Positions 17,252 to 26,515 of a stretch of DNA of 53,769 nt are shown one piece after another. Origin of the DNA: an uncultured Myxococcales bacterium (GTDB taxonomy: Bacteria; Myxococcota_A; UBA9042). The position numbers and the translations under genes were made by a program. The stretch covers positions 1 through 53,769 of the forward strand of contig CAITYF010000103.1 of the NCBI GenBank assembly GCA_903896545.1. Direction: 5' to 3'. Numbering within the stretch: the first letter of the stretch is position 1; every line of letters starts with the position of its first letter. The notes under the pieces are model-generated. The model saw only the letters and a program-made list of their open reading frames with translations, had not been told where the DNA came from and ran no database searches.

Positions 17252-19546
17252 ATGCCTAGCGCCGGCCAAGCTCTGCTCGACATGCGGACGTGGGTTGCTT
17301 TGGCGTTTGCTTTCAGTGCCTGTCGAGCGCCTGTCGCAGTCGACGGCGTGACGGACGCGTGGCAGGGTGCGGACACGGTTCTTGCGGATCAGACAGGTGT
17401 CGCAGACGCGGCCGCGGAAACCGAGACGAGCGTTCTGCCAGACGTAGCCTCCGACACGTTCGCTGCGGACGTCGCCGCGTGCGTGGCCTCGGTTGAACGC
17501 TGCGACGGCGTCGACAACAACTGCGACGGCACGACGGATGAAGGCTTCTTTGCCCAATCCCCGCAAGGTCCGGTGCCGCTGGGCACGCCGTGTGGCAAGG
17601 GCAAGGTTGTCTGCATCTCTCCGACTCAAGCCGATTGCAGCGTGCCCACGACGGATGGTGGGTCACAGGTCGATCTCTCCGCGGTGCTGGCTTTGCCCGG
17701 TGCGTCTGTCAGTCCGCTTCAAGCGAAGGGCGGTTTTGTCGACGTCTCGAAGCAGCTGCCCATCGCGGCGCTGCCGCTCCATGCAGGCAGCAAGACGGCG
17801 GTTCCCGACGGCTCGACGCCGCTGGCGCTCGACGTCGACGGCGACGGTGATCTGGACCTGATCTGGCTGGACGATGTCGATGGCATCTGGCTCTGGACGC
17901 AAACCAAGCCTTGGCAGTTCACGCCGAGTTCTCTGCAGTCGGGTGTGGGCGGCCTCCCGGCCCTGGCCGCGCTTCAGGACGGTCCCGCGGCGCAGCTTCT
18001 CGTCGGTGGCAGTGGCGTCCTCCTTCTGGAACGTAACCCGGCCGGGAAATTTGTCGACGTTGCCGCCGCACGAGGCATCGTCGTTCTGCCCGGAACGCAG
18101 ACGATTCGTCATCTGTTGCCCGCAGACGTCAACGATGACGGTGTCTTGGACATCGTCGCCGGCGTTTTTTCCTGCTCGCCGCTGTATCCGGCCGCTTACG
18201 TGTGGCTGGGTCGCGGCGACGGTCAGTACGAGGAGGCGAGCAAAGTCCTCGGCTTCAACCTGACGGCGTCGGTCTGGTCCCATTTCAACACGGACTACGA
18301 TGGCGACGGCTTGGGCGACTTCATCGCGCTTACGGAGAGTTGCGAGCCCGCGCCGGGCGTTGGCTTCTTCCGCCATCAGGCGTTTTCCACGAGCGGAGCG
18401 CCGTTCACGCTCACACAAGTGCCCCCGGTCTTCACGGCTCCGGGTAGCCCGTCAGGTTCGCCGATGGGCGGCAGCGCGGCCGACGTCAACGGCGATGGTG
18501 TGCTGGACTACCTGCTGGCGGAGATCGAACTCCGCGACTACGTTGACAAAGGCGGCGACGCGAAGAACCTCAACCCCAGCGATCCGAAGCTGACGAGCGC
18601 GCTCAGCAATCAGTTCCTGCTCAGTCAGCCGGGCGGCGGTCGCAAGCTGGCCGGTCTGCAGGCGGGGCTCTGGGCGCCGCTGGGTACATCGGGGCTGCCC
18701 ATGATTGCGTGGACGGCGGTCTGGAGCGACCTCGACCACGACGGTCACTTGGACTTGGTGCTGAGTCACGCCTCGGACCTTTTCGGCTGGACATCGGGCG
18801 CCGCCGGATCGATGCGTCCCGTGTTCTTTCGCAACGACGGCACGCAGCACTTTACTGACGTAAGCGCTGCCTTCAATTTGCCGCCGCAACACGACGGACG
18901 CACGCTGCTCGCGGTCGATCTGGATGGCGACGGCGACGACGATCTGGTCTTGGGAGGCCAAGGCGTTGCCCCGCGCGTGCTCCGCAACGACATCGTGCAC
19001 GGCGGCACCGACCTGCGCGTGCGGTTGCGCGGTCACGCGTCCAATCCGTGGGGGTTGCTGGCTCGCCTCAGCCTGAAGACGAACTTCAGGACCCTCGCGA
19101 TGGAGCACTCCGTGCAAGCCGTGCCGCAGTCGATGGCACTTCCGGAGAGTCACTTTTCCCTGCAAGCGGGTGAGAAGCCGCAGTCGCTCCAGGTCTTGTG
19201 GCCAAGCGGCTGGACGTCGCAAATCGCGGTCACGCAGCCGGGGTTCTTGCAGGTGGACGAGCCGGAGCTGTTCAGTCTGAGTGCACGCTGGTCCAAGGAC
19301 GGCAAAGTGCCCGTGACCGTTCAGGCGCGCCAGTTTGCCGCCAACGGGCAGTTGCTGAGCCCAGCCCAGTGCAGCATCGAACTCGCGCCTGGGGCTAAAG
19401 GCCAATGGCAGGGCCCTGTGACCTGCCAAGGCAGCGTCTGCACGCGCACGTGGATCGGCACGGCGGCTACGCAAGGCGGCGCTGACACGCTTTCCCTCGG
19501 CTGCGGCGGACAGACGTGGAAGGTGCGGCCGCGCATCAGCTACTGA
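17252..19546 (+). CDS. Lipoprotein with MopE-type motif, VCBS/FG-GAP repeats and ASPIC/UnbV domain
   Basis: The 764-residue product has a lipoprotein signal with lipobox FSAC (Cys24), then an Asp/Ala-rich low-complexity linker and one metal-binding-type motif, CDGVDNNCDGTTDEGF. The rest is a beta-propeller-like series of FG-GAP/VCBS units with calcium-type loops such as DVDGDGDLDLIW, DVNDDGVLDIV, DTDYDGDGLGDF-like and DLDGDGDDDLV. It ends in an ASPIC/UnbV-type region (LQVLWPSGW). Such proteins are surface adhesins or carbohydrate-associated proteins. The ATG at 17252 has TGAGG 7 nt upstream. It sits between DUF58 and sodB, interrupting a MoxR-DUF58-BatA set. Confidence 0.85.
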   Translation: MPSAGQALLDMRTWVALAFAFSACRAPVAVDGVTDAWQGADTVLADQTGVADAAAETETSVLPDVASDTFAADVAACVASVERCDGVDNNCDGTTDEGFFAQSPQGPVPLGTPCGKGKVVCISPTQADCSVPTTDGGSQVDLSAVLALPGASVSPLQAKGGFVDVSKQLPIAALPLHAGSKTAVPDGSTPLALDVDGDGDLDLIWLDDVDGIWLWTQTKPWQFTPSSLQSGVGGLPALAALQDGPAAQLLVGGSGVLLLERNPAGKFVDVAAARGIVVLPGTQTIRHLLPADVNDDGVLDIVAGVFSCSPLYPAAYVWLGRGDGQYEEASKVLGFNLTASVWSHFNTDYDGDGLGDFIALTESCEPAPGVGFFRHQAFSTSGAPFTLTQVPPVFTAPGSPSGSPMGGSAADVNGDGVLDYLLAEIELRDYVDKGGDAKNLNPSDPKLTSALSNQFLLSQPGGGRKLAGLQAGLWAPLGTSGLPMIAWTAVWSDLDHDGHLDLVLSHASDLFGWTSGAAGSMRPVFFRNDGTQHFTDVSAAFNLPPQHDGRTLLAVDLDGDGDDDLVLGGQGVAPRVLRNDIVHGGTDLRVRLRGHASNPWGLLARLSLKTNFRTLAMEHSVQAVPQSMALPESHFSLQAGEKPQSLQVLWPSGWTSQIAVTQPGFLQVDEPELFSLSARWSKDGKVPVTVQARQFAANGQLLSPAQCSIELAPGAKGQWQGPVTCQGSVCTRTWIGTAATQGGADTLSLGCGGQTWKVRPRISY

Positions 19547-19580
19547 CGCTTGCCGTGCGTTTTCCACGCCAATCGCCGAG

Positions 19581-19598
19581 TGAATCGTAGCAAATTCA
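19581..19598. promoter_or_regulatory. Inverted repeat TGAAT-N8-ATTCA before sodB
   Basis: A five-base inverted repeat with 8-nt spacing lies in an AT-rich patch about 85 nt before the sodB start, the only notable structure in this 136-nt gap. It could be an operator for a redox or metal regulator, but no known consensus is matched well. Confidence 0.25.
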
Positions 19599-19682
19599 AA
19601 CATTTTCACCCAAGCCCTTGCCAAGCCAGAGCGCCTGCCCTACACCCTGCGCCGGTTCTGCCCACCCTTACAGGAGTCCTCC

Positions 19683-20264
19683 ATGGCCATCGTTCTTCCC
19701 CCGCTTCCTTACGCCAAAGACGCGCTCGTGCCGTACCTCACTGCTGAGACGATCGACTTCCATTACGGCAAGCACCACAACGCCTACGTCGTGAACCTGA
19801 ACAAGTTCATCGAAGACGGCAAAGTGGACGGTAGCAAGTCGCTTGAAGAGATCATCCTCTCGTCGGACGGCCCGGTGTTCAACAACGCCGCGCAGGTGTG
19901 GAACCACACGTTCTTCTGGAACTCCTTGAAGCCCGCCGGCGGCGGCAAGCCCACGGGCGCCATCGCAGCCAAGATTGACGCCGATTTCGGCAGCTACGAA
20001 GCGTTTCGCGCGGAATTCATCGCCGCGGCGATGGGTCAGTTCGGCTCCGGCTGGGCGTGGCTCGTGCTCGACGGCGGCAAGCTGAAGATCACCAAGACGT
20101 CCAACGCCGATCTGCCGCTCAAGGCTGGCCACAAGGCGATCATCACGATCGACGTGTGGGAACACGCCTACTACATCGACTACCGCAACCTGCGGCAGAA
20201 GTGGGCGGAGACGTTCCTCGACAGCTTGGTCAACTGGGAATTTGCCAACGCCAACTTGGGCTGA
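19683..20264 (+). CDS. sodB: Superoxide dismutase, Fe type
   Basis: The enzyme dismutates superoxide to hydrogen peroxide and oxygen. The 193-residue protein has the four metal ligands His27, His75, Asp157 and His161 (the last two in DVWEHAYY). Gln71 in NNAAQVWNHTF, and the absence of the GxQ pattern before the DVWEH motif, point to the iron class. It has no signal peptide, so it is cytoplasmic. GGAG precedes the ATG. It starts 136 nt after the VCBS gene and so probably has its own promoter, and is 12 nt before the BatA-type gene. Confidence 0.96.
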   Translation: MAIVLPPLPYAKDALVPYLTAETIDFHYGKHHNAYVVNLNKFIEDGKVDGSKSLEEIILSSDGPVFNNAAQVWNHTFFWNSLKPAGGGKPTGAIAAKIDADFGSYEAFRAEFIAAAMGQFGSGWAWLVLDGGKLKITKTSNADLPLKAGHKAIITIDVWEHAYYIDYRNLRQKWAETFLDSLVNWEFANANLG

Positions 20265-20276
20265 TAGCAAGCCCGC

Positions 20277-22445
20277 ATGATTGACTTCGGCAACCCGTGG
20301 ATGCTGATCGGCCTGCTCGCAGCGGGCGTGCCGATCTGGTTGCATCTTTTTGGTCGCCGACACGCGCCGACGATCCGTTTTGCCGCGCTCGCCTTCATCT
20401 TGGCGAGTCATCCGCGTGAAGCGCGCGCGCTGCGGGTGAACGAATGGCTGCTCGTGGCTGTGCGTGCGCTGGCGGTGGCGCTTCTGGCGATCGCGTTGTC
20501 GCGGCCGATGATCGCGCTGCCTGGCGCGACGGCTGAAGGCATCGACACGGGCGATCGACCGGTGGCTGCGGTCATCGTGATTGACGACAGCATGTCGACG
20601 CGTGCGCGCACGAGCGGCACGGAGACGGTTTTTGATCGGCTCCGTGCCCGCGCGCTCGTGACGGTGGAACGCCTCCCGGCAGGATCCAAAGTCGCCGTCG
20701 TCGCTTCAGGTTTTCCCGCGCGCGTCCTCACGCGGCAGCTGACGAGCGATCGCAGCGCCGTGTTGGACGCGATTCGCCTTTTGCCGCACCGTCCGCGCAA
20801 AGACGACGCCGCCCGCGCGCTTGCGCTGGCCGATAGCGTTCTGCAAGTGGCCGATCTGGAAGATCGTCGGCTTCTGGTCCTGACCGATCTGCAAGCCAGC
20901 GGCTGGCAAGGCGTGGCGCTCCCGTCGCAAGGCCGTGCGGGTGCGCCTGTCCGGGTGCGCGTGGACCGCGTGGAGCCGGATTCGCGGGAAAACGCCGCGA
21001 TTACGGACGCCGTCGTCGCGCCGCAGACCGAGCGCGGTCCGGATCAAGTGCGTTTGGACGTGACGGTGCAACACTTTGGTGAGCAGCCCTACCGCGGCTA
21101 CTTGACGGTGAAAGTGGCGGAGCGCGAGTGGAAGAGCCTCGTGGAACTGCCCGCAGGCGGCACGGCGCAGCGGAGTTTTCAGGTGACGGCGTCCGCGCCG
21201 CTGGCGGAGATTCGCCTGCCCGACGACGCGCTCGACGTCGACAACGTGCGGCAAGTGCGGTTGGACGGCGCGACTGGTGTGCGCGTCGCGATCATCAACG
21301 GTGCACCGCGTCCGGTTCCGCGCGACGACGAAGCGTGGTTTCTGGCCCGGGCGCTGGAGTTGAGCGCGGATCGTCCAGGTGCGTTGACGGCCGACACGCT
21401 GCAGCTGCCGAGTCTGTCGGTCGAAGCGCTGCGCGATTATGACGTGCTCGTGTTGGCCAACGTCGCGGAACTTTCGGCTGAGCTGTCCGCGGGTATCGAA
21501 GCGTCGGTGCAGGCGGGCAAGGGCCTGCTCCTGACCGTGGGCGATAACCTGCCGGCTGATCCAGCAAGTTGGCTGCCGGGGCTCTTGCCGGTCCGCGTGT
21601 ACGGCCAGCGCGCTGCGGAGTCGAGCGCCAGCCAGCGGCAGCGTCCGACGACTGCACTGCGCGTGGAGCCAACGAGTCCCCACTCCGCCGTGACGTCCGC
21701 GGTGCAGCGGCTGCGGGAAGCGCTCGATTCCTCCGTTGGCGACACGCTGGGCGCCGTGACCGTGCGTCGCCACGCGCTTGTGGAACCGTCCGCGTCGTTG
21801 GCCGATCAAACCGTGCTGCGCTACGCCGACGGCGCGCCGGCGCTTCTGATGTCGCCCAAGGGGCGTGGTCAGGTTGCCCTTCTGACGACGAGCATCGATC
21901 TGGACTGGGCCGATCTGGCGCTTCAGCCCGGCTTCCTCCCGCTCGTGACAGAAATGGTCCGTGCGCTGGCGGGTGATCGCGGTCTGGAGCGTCGCGGCGC
22001 GGTTGAGGTGAGCGACGTGGCTGTGCTCGCGCGCGACCAACGGGCGACCGATCTGGAAGTGAAGCTGGATTCGCGGCCATTTGGTCCGCCCGCCGCGACT
22101 TTGGCGCTCCCCGCGGCGGCGCAACGTGGCCATTCGTGGCAGGTAACGGGCCTGGATGAGCCGGGACGCTACACGGCGACGGAGCTCAAGGCTGGCACTG
22201 CGCTTACTTCTCGCATGCTCGTGACCGTCCCGCCGCTGCGGGAAAGCCGCCTTGTGCCGGCCAAGACCGGCGCGCTCCTGCAAGCGGACACTGCCGATCG
22301 CAAGTCCACGCGTCACGTGGCCAAGTCGCCGGCGTGGTCGGGCGTGATCCTGATTCTTTTGGGTCTGCTACTTTTTGAAGGTGTGCTGATTTTGCGCGGT
22401 GGCATGTTGGGCAGACCCTCCAGGTCTTTTGCGAATCCCACATGA
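20277..22445 (+). CDS. BatA-type membrane protein with VWA domain
   Basis: The 722-residue protein starts with the BatA/aerotolerance N-terminal domain (two membrane helices about 5-25 and 57-76, with the typical NPWMLIGLLAAGVPIWLHLF pattern). A VWA domain follows whose metal-site motif is DDSMS (103-107), then a long beta-rich extracytoplasmic region and a final membrane helix near residue 700. Such proteins work with MoxR and DUF58 partners, encoded 4 kb upstream. The name aerotolerance comes from Bacteroides studies, and the role here is unproven. The neighbour sodB may be coincidental. Confidence 0.85.
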   Translation: MIDFGNPWMLIGLLAAGVPIWLHLFGRRHAPTIRFAALAFILASHPREARALRVNEWLLVAVRALAVALLAIALSRPMIALPGATAEGIDTGDRPVAAVIVIDDSMSTRARTSGTETVFDRLRARALVTVERLPAGSKVAVVASGFPARVLTRQLTSDRSAVLDAIRLLPHRPRKDDAARALALADSVLQVADLEDRRLLVLTDLQASGWQGVALPSQGRAGAPVRVRVDRVEPDSRENAAITDAVVAPQTERGPDQVRLDVTVQHFGEQPYRGYLTVKVAEREWKSLVELPAGGTAQRSFQVTASAPLAEIRLPDDALDVDNVRQVRLDGATGVRVAIINGAPRPVPRDDEAWFLARALELSADRPGALTADTLQLPSLSVEALRDYDVLVLANVAELSAELSAGIEASVQAGKGLLLTVGDNLPADPASWLPGLLPVRVYGQRAAESSASQRQRPTTALRVEPTSPHSAVTSAVQRLREALDSSVGDTLGAVTVRRHALVEPSASLADQTVLRYADGAPALLMSPKGRGQVALLTTSIDLDWADLALQPGFLPLVTEMVRALAGDRGLERRGAVEVSDVAVLARDQRATDLEVKLDSRPFGPPAATLALPAAAQRGHSWQVTGLDEPGRYTATELKAGTALTSRMLVTVPPLRESRLVPAKTGALLQADTADRKSTRHVAKSPAWSGVILILLGLLLFEGVLILRGGMLGRPSRSFANPT

Positions 22446-22464
22446 CCGCTATGCTCCCCGTCCC

Positions 22465-23352
22465 ATGCTGCAACCCGACGATCCACGCCAAGAACTCCTG
22501 AACGCCATCGCGCTGCTCCCGCGCCATTCCACGTCGGAGCGCGCGGCGATCGACGTGTGGTTGAAAGCGCTGCCTGCGCCGCTCATGGGGCAGTGGCCGG
22601 ACATGGCGCTTGCCGCCAGCGTGACGCTGGACCAACGGCGACTCACGCTGCGCGCGGCCGGCGCGACGATGCGGATGGCGCAGTCCACGCGGGCCTTCTT
22701 GCAACACGCGGGCGGCGATCCAAACGAACTGGCCAAGCTCGACGCGACGTTGGAGACGCTGGATCCGATCGTGCTGGGCTCGTGGCTGGAAGTCGGTCCG
22801 CAAGGTGTGGATGGCGGCTGGTTCCTGCCGTCGCCGATGTTCATTGGCGAAATCGCCGCGCTCTTGCCGGTCAGTGACGCGCTGGAAGGTCTGCTGTCGT
22901 GGGCGGCGGATCAAGGCATCGATCAGTGCCTGAGCCTGCGCCGCTCGGTGAACGCTGCAGCGCCGTACACGGAGATCACGTTGCCGCTGCCTGACGGCAT
23001 GGCCCACGAGCAGCTCGGCGCCACGCTTGTGCTCTTTGACGCGCTGGGCGCGCAGACGCTACCGGAGCCGCTGCGTCGGGCGATCCTGCGTGAACTCGAC
23101 GCGCCGCTGGCGATCTCGGCGTGGCTGCTGCCCGAAGGGCTCGCGCAGTTGAACGTGCTCATTCACGATCCGAGCGATGCGCTGCTCACAGCCGCAGGCA
23201 TCGCGTGCGGCACGAGCGCGGAAGGTATCCGGCCCTTTGTAAACGCCTGCGGTCCCGGTCAGACGCCCATGGCGCTGGAAATCCAACGTTCCGCCGACGG
23301 TCTGCAAGCCGAGTTGCACGTGGAAGTGCGCGAGGCTGAACCGCCCAACTGA
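22465..23352 (+). CDS. Hypothetical protein
   Basis: The 295-residue product is not recognised. It has no signal peptide or membrane segment, is rich in Leu and Ala, and seems to have an alpha/beta composition with two similar halves (SWLEVGPQGVDGGWFLPS in the first, AISAWLLPEGLAQLNVLI in the second). The ATG at 22465 is the only sensible start, although its ribosome site is weak. It follows the BatA-type gene by 19 nt and precedes the DUF2505 gene by 16 nt, so it is likely cotranscribed with both. Confidence 0.7.
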   Translation: MLQPDDPRQELLNAIALLPRHSTSERAAIDVWLKALPAPLMGQWPDMALAASVTLDQRRLTLRAAGATMRMAQSTRAFLQHAGGDPNELAKLDATLETLDPIVLGSWLEVGPQGVDGGWFLPSPMFIGEIAALLPVSDALEGLLSWAADQGIDQCLSLRRSVNAAAPYTEITLPLPDGMAHEQLGATLVLFDALGAQTLPEPLRRAILRELDAPLAISAWLLPEGLAQLNVLIHDPSDALLTAAGIACGTSAEGIRPFVNACGPGQTPMALEIQRSADGLQAELHVEVREAEPPN

Positions 23353-23368
23353 CACCTCTGGAGGTCCC

Positions 23369-23872
23369 ATGCAGTTTCAAGTCGAACACCGTTTCACCGG
23401 CATCACGGTCGCCGAATACGAAAAGCTCTATTTCAACGAGGCGTTCAACGAAGCGCTGTGCAAGTCGGTCAAGCTGGAGCGCGACCTGATCAAGTTGGAC
23501 GAACAGGCGCCCAAGCTGCACCGCGAAGTGCGCGTTTGCCCCGACCGCGAATTGCCCGCGCCCGCCGCGAAGGTCATCGGCACGAGCAAGATCGTCTACG
23601 TCGAGCACTGCGACTACACGTTTGGCACCTACCGCGGCACGTGGAAGACGATCTCCGGCATCATGGCCGACAAGATCAAATCGAGCGGCACGTTCTCGTT
23701 CCGCCAGGAAGGCAGCGCGGTCGTGCGGCGCGTGGACGGCAATGTGGATGTGTCGATCAACTTCATGCTGAACAGCATCATTGAGAAGGGCATCCTGGCC
23801 GACGTGGAAAAGAGCTACGCGCAAGCGGCCGAGTTCACGCAGCGCTGGATCAACAACGGCGGCAAGGTCTGA
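23369..23872 (+). CDS. DUF2505 / SRPBCC-like protein
   Basis: The 167-residue protein resembles the DUF2505 family, which has a START/SRPBCC-like ligand-binding fold: QFQVEHRF at the N-terminus, a central VEHCDYTFGTYRGTW, and a C-terminal long helix (IEKGILADVEKSYAQAAEF). No catalytic residues are expected; relatives are thought to bind hydrophobic ligands. GGAGG lies upstream of the ATG. It belongs to the run of closely spaced plus-strand genes from sodB to 24756. Confidence 0.75.
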   Translation: MQFQVEHRFTGITVAEYEKLYFNEAFNEALCKSVKLERDLIKLDEQAPKLHREVRVCPDRELPAPAAKVIGTSKIVYVEHCDYTFGTYRGTWKTISGIMADKIKSSGTFSFRQEGSAVVRRVDGNVDVSINFMLNSIIEKGILADVEKSYAQAAEFTQRWINNGGKV

Positions 23873-23883
23873 CGGAGTCGGCG

Positions 23884-24756
23884 ATGAAGAACCTGACTGG
23901 GCTGGCGCTGGTGCTGCTGGCGGCTTGTGGAACGAAGGCGGCTGAAGATGCGACGCCCGCGACGGATGCGGCGGCAGATGTTGCGGTTGTGGACGACGCC
24001 GTGGGCGACGCGACGGGACCCACGACAACGGTGTACGACGCGGGCGCGGATACGGGACCAGCGGATGTCGCGGTAAAGCTGAGCCCAGCGGCGCAGATGT
24101 GCGCGGCGATTGGCAAGCAGATCGCCGATGCCGCCAAGACCTGCTGTAAGAGCTTGGGCGCGGGCGACTGGGCAAGTGCCGAGGCTGAGGCGTGCATGAA
24201 GGCGGGCTTCGCCGGCATCGACGACGCCAGTGCGGCGGGCGTGGTCAAGTTGGACGCTGGGCGCGCCAAGGCGTGCCAGGTGGCGCTCGATGCGGCGGCG
24301 CAGAACTGCGATTACCTTGGCCTGCAAGCCGCGCGGCGCCAGTGCCTCTTGGCGTGGCACGACGTCGCGTCCAAGGGCGATCAGTGCACGGCGACGGCGC
24401 CCGTCGGCTGTGACAGCTTTGCCGGCCGCTGCGACCCCATCACGACGGACACCTACGCGTGCCGCAAAGCCGGCGGGGATGGCGACGCGTGCAACCTCGG
24501 CGCGCCGTGCAGCGTGGACTTGGATTGCCTGAACACCAAAGTGACGCGCGCCACCCAATGCGGCAAGGCGAACACGACTTGTGAACTCTCCGACACGTGC
24601 GCGCAGGGCTTCAAGTGCGACAGCGGCTTCTTGTGCCAGCCATGGGCCGATGGCGGCAAGGCGGGCGCGGCGTGCAAGGCGAACGCCGACTGCGCCGTGG
24701 GGCTGACGTGCGGTTCGGGAAAGTGTGGGCCTTCGCTTTGTTTTGCTAGCTTGTAG
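23884..24756 (+). CDS. Cysteine-rich lipoprotein
   Basis: The 290-residue product has lipobox LLAAC (Cys16), an Asp/Ala/Thr-rich linker to about residue 60, a helical part with a CC pair (AKTCCKSLG), and from about 150 a Cys-rich region with repeated CxxxxxC and GxxCNLGAPCSVDLDC-like units. The pattern matches secreted Cys-rich modules common in Myxococcota and is the same flavour as the arrays in the giant gene at 46519. Ligand and role are unknown. It ends 2 nt before the converging minus-strand lyase gene. Confidence 0.78.
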   Translation: MKNLTGLALVLLAACGTKAAEDATPATDAAADVAVVDDAVGDATGPTTTVYDAGADTGPADVAVKLSPAAQMCAAIGKQIADAAKTCCKSLGAGDWASAEAEACMKAGFAGIDDASAAGVVKLDAGRAKACQVALDAAAQNCDYLGLQAARRQCLLAWHDVASKGDQCTATAPVGCDSFAGRCDPITTDTYACRKAGGDGDACNLGAPCSVDLDCLNTKVTRATQCGKANTTCELSDTCAQGFKCDSGFLCQPWADGGKAGAACKANADCAVGLTCGSGKCGPSLCFASL

Positions 24757-24758
24757 CG

Positions 24759-25901
24759 TTACACGCCCGCGATCGCCCGCAGCGCCCGCAGCTCCAGCCC
24801 CGTCGCCGCGACGTCCGCGTCCGTCAACACCGCGCCGCGCAGCGCGTCCTCAACCAGCCACCAATCCGCGCCGATGACCGCGCGGTCCGCCAACTGCGTG
24901 CCGGCGAGCTCCGCGCCGGACCCCGTTTGTGCGGCGCGCGCGTACTGGACCGCCAGCCCCAGGGCCTGCAGCGCCCGCTCGCGCGTGGGCAGCCAGGCAT
25001 TTTGGATCGGCGCAATTTGGTCGGGATGCAGCACCCATTTGCCGGCAAATCCCAAGATCTTGGCATTTTCAGCATCGCGCGCGGCCAACGCCAGCGCATG
25101 CGCGCGGGCTTCTGCTTGCGCCGCGTGCTCGGCCGTTCCCGCCTGAGCGGTCGGCCGAATCGGCAACATCGCCGTCACCGCGTCGACCGCGTCCTTGCCT
25201 TCACTCGCGGCGATAACCGGCAACAACTGTCGCACCGCGCCCAGATCGGTCAGCCACGTTTCCGCGCGCACTTCGCCGCCGACAAGCCGGGCAAAATCCC
25301 ACGCGCCAAACGTCAACGACGCCACGCAAGGCAGCGACGCGATCGCTTGGGCCTGCTGAAACGCGCGTGGGCTCTCGATCAGCACCTCCAACAGCGGGCG
25401 ATTCTCGTGACCCGCGTGCCGCTGGATCTGCGCGATGAGCCGGGCGATCGCTGAAATCTCGCTCGAATCCTCGGTTTTCGCGATCACGATCGCGTGGAGT
25501 TTGTGGCCCGCCGCGGTGAGCACGTCGACCAGGTCGTCCTCGAAATACGCCGAGCGCACGTCATTGGGACGGAACGCCACGACGCGCTGGGCAAAATCGA
25601 AATGCTGGAGTGCCTCGGCGCAGAACTTTCGCGCAAAAGCCTTGAACTCTGGCTGATCGGGCGCGGCGTCTTCCAGATCGTAGAAGAAGCAGTCGATCGG
25701 CATTTCCGTGGCTTTTTGCAGCAGCTTCCAAGACTGCGCACGCCCGTCCACCGCCGGATCGCCGCCCGCAAGCATCTTGAACGCCGGGATCGCCATCACG
25801 CCGCGGCGCCGGTAGGGCACCAGACGTCCCCGTCGCTGCGGCGTCACCAGGCGCTTCTGCAGCACTTCTACTTCGTGATGAATGTCGTCGCGTTGCAGCA
25901 T
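24759..25901 (-). CDS. CitE / malyl-CoA lyase-like protein (HpcH/HpaI superfamily)
   Basis: The 380-residue protein belongs to the TIM-barrel lyases that cleave or form beta-hydroxyacyl-CoA or citryl-CoA compounds with Mg2+. Visible motifs are FYDLEDAAPDQPE near residue 70, an Arg in VVAFRPNDV, IAKTEDSSE, the Glu of LEVLIESPRAF (likely Mg2+ ligand), and a C-terminal GFAGKWVLHPDQIAPI typical of CitE and malyl-CoA lyase. It is longer than CitE (about 290) by an N-terminal and a C-terminal extension. GGAGG lies 6 nt before the ATG. It is divergent from the BMC vertex-protein operon with a shared 63-nt gap, so a joint function is possible but unproven. Confidence 0.85.
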   Translation of the reverse strand: MLQRDDIHHEVEVLQKRLVTPQRRGRLVPYRRRGVMAIPAFKMLAGGDPAVDGRAQSWKLLQKATEMPIDCFFYDLEDAAPDQPEFKAFARKFCAEALQHFDFAQRVVAFRPNDVRSAYFEDDLVDVLTAAGHKLHAIVIAKTEDSSEISAIARLIAQIQRHAGHENRPLLEVLIESPRAFQQAQAIASLPCVASLTFGAWDFARLVGGEVRAETWLTDLGAVRQLLPVIAASEGKDAVDAVTAMLPIRPTAQAGTAEHAAQAEARAHALALAARDAENAKILGFAGKWVLHPDQIAPIQNAWLPTRERALQALGLAVQYARAAQTGSGAELAGTQLADRAVIGADWWLVEDALRGAVLTDADVAATGLELRALRAIAGV

Positions 25902-25964
25902 CGAGAACCTCCGGCGTGGCAGCGAGGTCTTGTCGACGGCCCGCGCGCATGCGAGAGTGTGCCC

Positions 25965-26246
25965 ATGCTGCTCGCCCGCGTCATCGGCAATGTCGTCGCA
26001 ACCCGCAAAACGCCGGGGCTGGAGGGCATTCGCCTGCTCATGGTGCAGCCGATCGACGAGCACGGCGCGGACCGCGGCAAGCCACTTTGTGCGGCCGATG
26101 TGACGCAGGCGGGGCCAGGCGACACGGTGCACTTGACGACGTCGCGTGAAGCGGCCATCGCGATGCCGGATCCCTTTGTGCCGGTGGACGCGGCGATCAT
26201 CGCGATTGTCGACGCGATCGACGTGCCGCCGCGGAGGGCGCCATGA
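25965..26246 (+). CDS. Bacterial microcompartment vertex protein, BMC-P (EutN/CcmL)
   Basis: BMC-P proteins form pentamers that cap the vertices of icosahedral protein shells. The 93-residue product has the family N-terminus LARVIGNVVATRK (3-15), the conserved LMVQPID strand (25-31), AGPGDTVHL (49-57) and a C-terminal VDAAIIAIVDAIDV. The ATG at 25965 is preceded by GAGAG. The stop overlaps the start of the next gene (ATGA), implying tight coupling. No hexamer (BMC-H) or trimer (BMC-T) gene is in the window, so the tiles of the shell, if one is made, must be encoded elsewhere. Confidence 0.9.
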   Translation: MLLARVIGNVVATRKTPGLEGIRLLMVQPIDEHGADRGKPLCAADVTQAGPGDTVHLTTSREAAIAMPDPFVPVDAAIIAIVDAIDVPPRRAP

Positions 26247-26515
26247 TCCTCGCGCGCGTCGTGGGCAGCGTCGTCTCCACAGTCAAGCATCCAAGCCTGC
26301 GCGGTCTACCTGTTTTTGCCGTTCAGCCGATCGAATCCGACGGCAGTGACAGCGGCGACTCGTTTCTCGCCGTCGACCACGCGCAGTCCGGTCCCGGCGA
26401 CACCGTTGTGATCCTGCGCGAGGGCAACGGCATCCGCCACCTGCTCGGCGACTCCAAGTCGCCTGTGCGCTGCCTGATCGTCGGCGTCGTCGACGCAGTC
26501 ACCGCGATCGACTGA
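26243..26515 (+). CDS. Second BMC-P vertex protein (EutN/CcmL)
   Basis: This 90-residue protein is a paralogue of its upstream neighbour: LARVVGSVVSTVKHPSL (3-19), FAVQPIE (25-31), SGPGDTVVIL (49-58) and VRCLIVGVVDAVTAID at the end. The identical spacing of motifs shows a tandem duplication, but the loops differ enough that the two may form distinct pentamers. It overlaps the first BMC-P gene by 4 nt and the aldolase gene by 1 nt (TGATG). As in its neighbour, the pore-proximal and packaging details cannot be read from sequence. Confidence 0.9.
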   Translation: MILARVVGSVVSTVKHPSLRGLPVFAVQPIESDGSDSGDSFLAVDHAQSGPGDTVVILREGNGIRHLLGDSKSPVRCLIVGVVDAVTAID

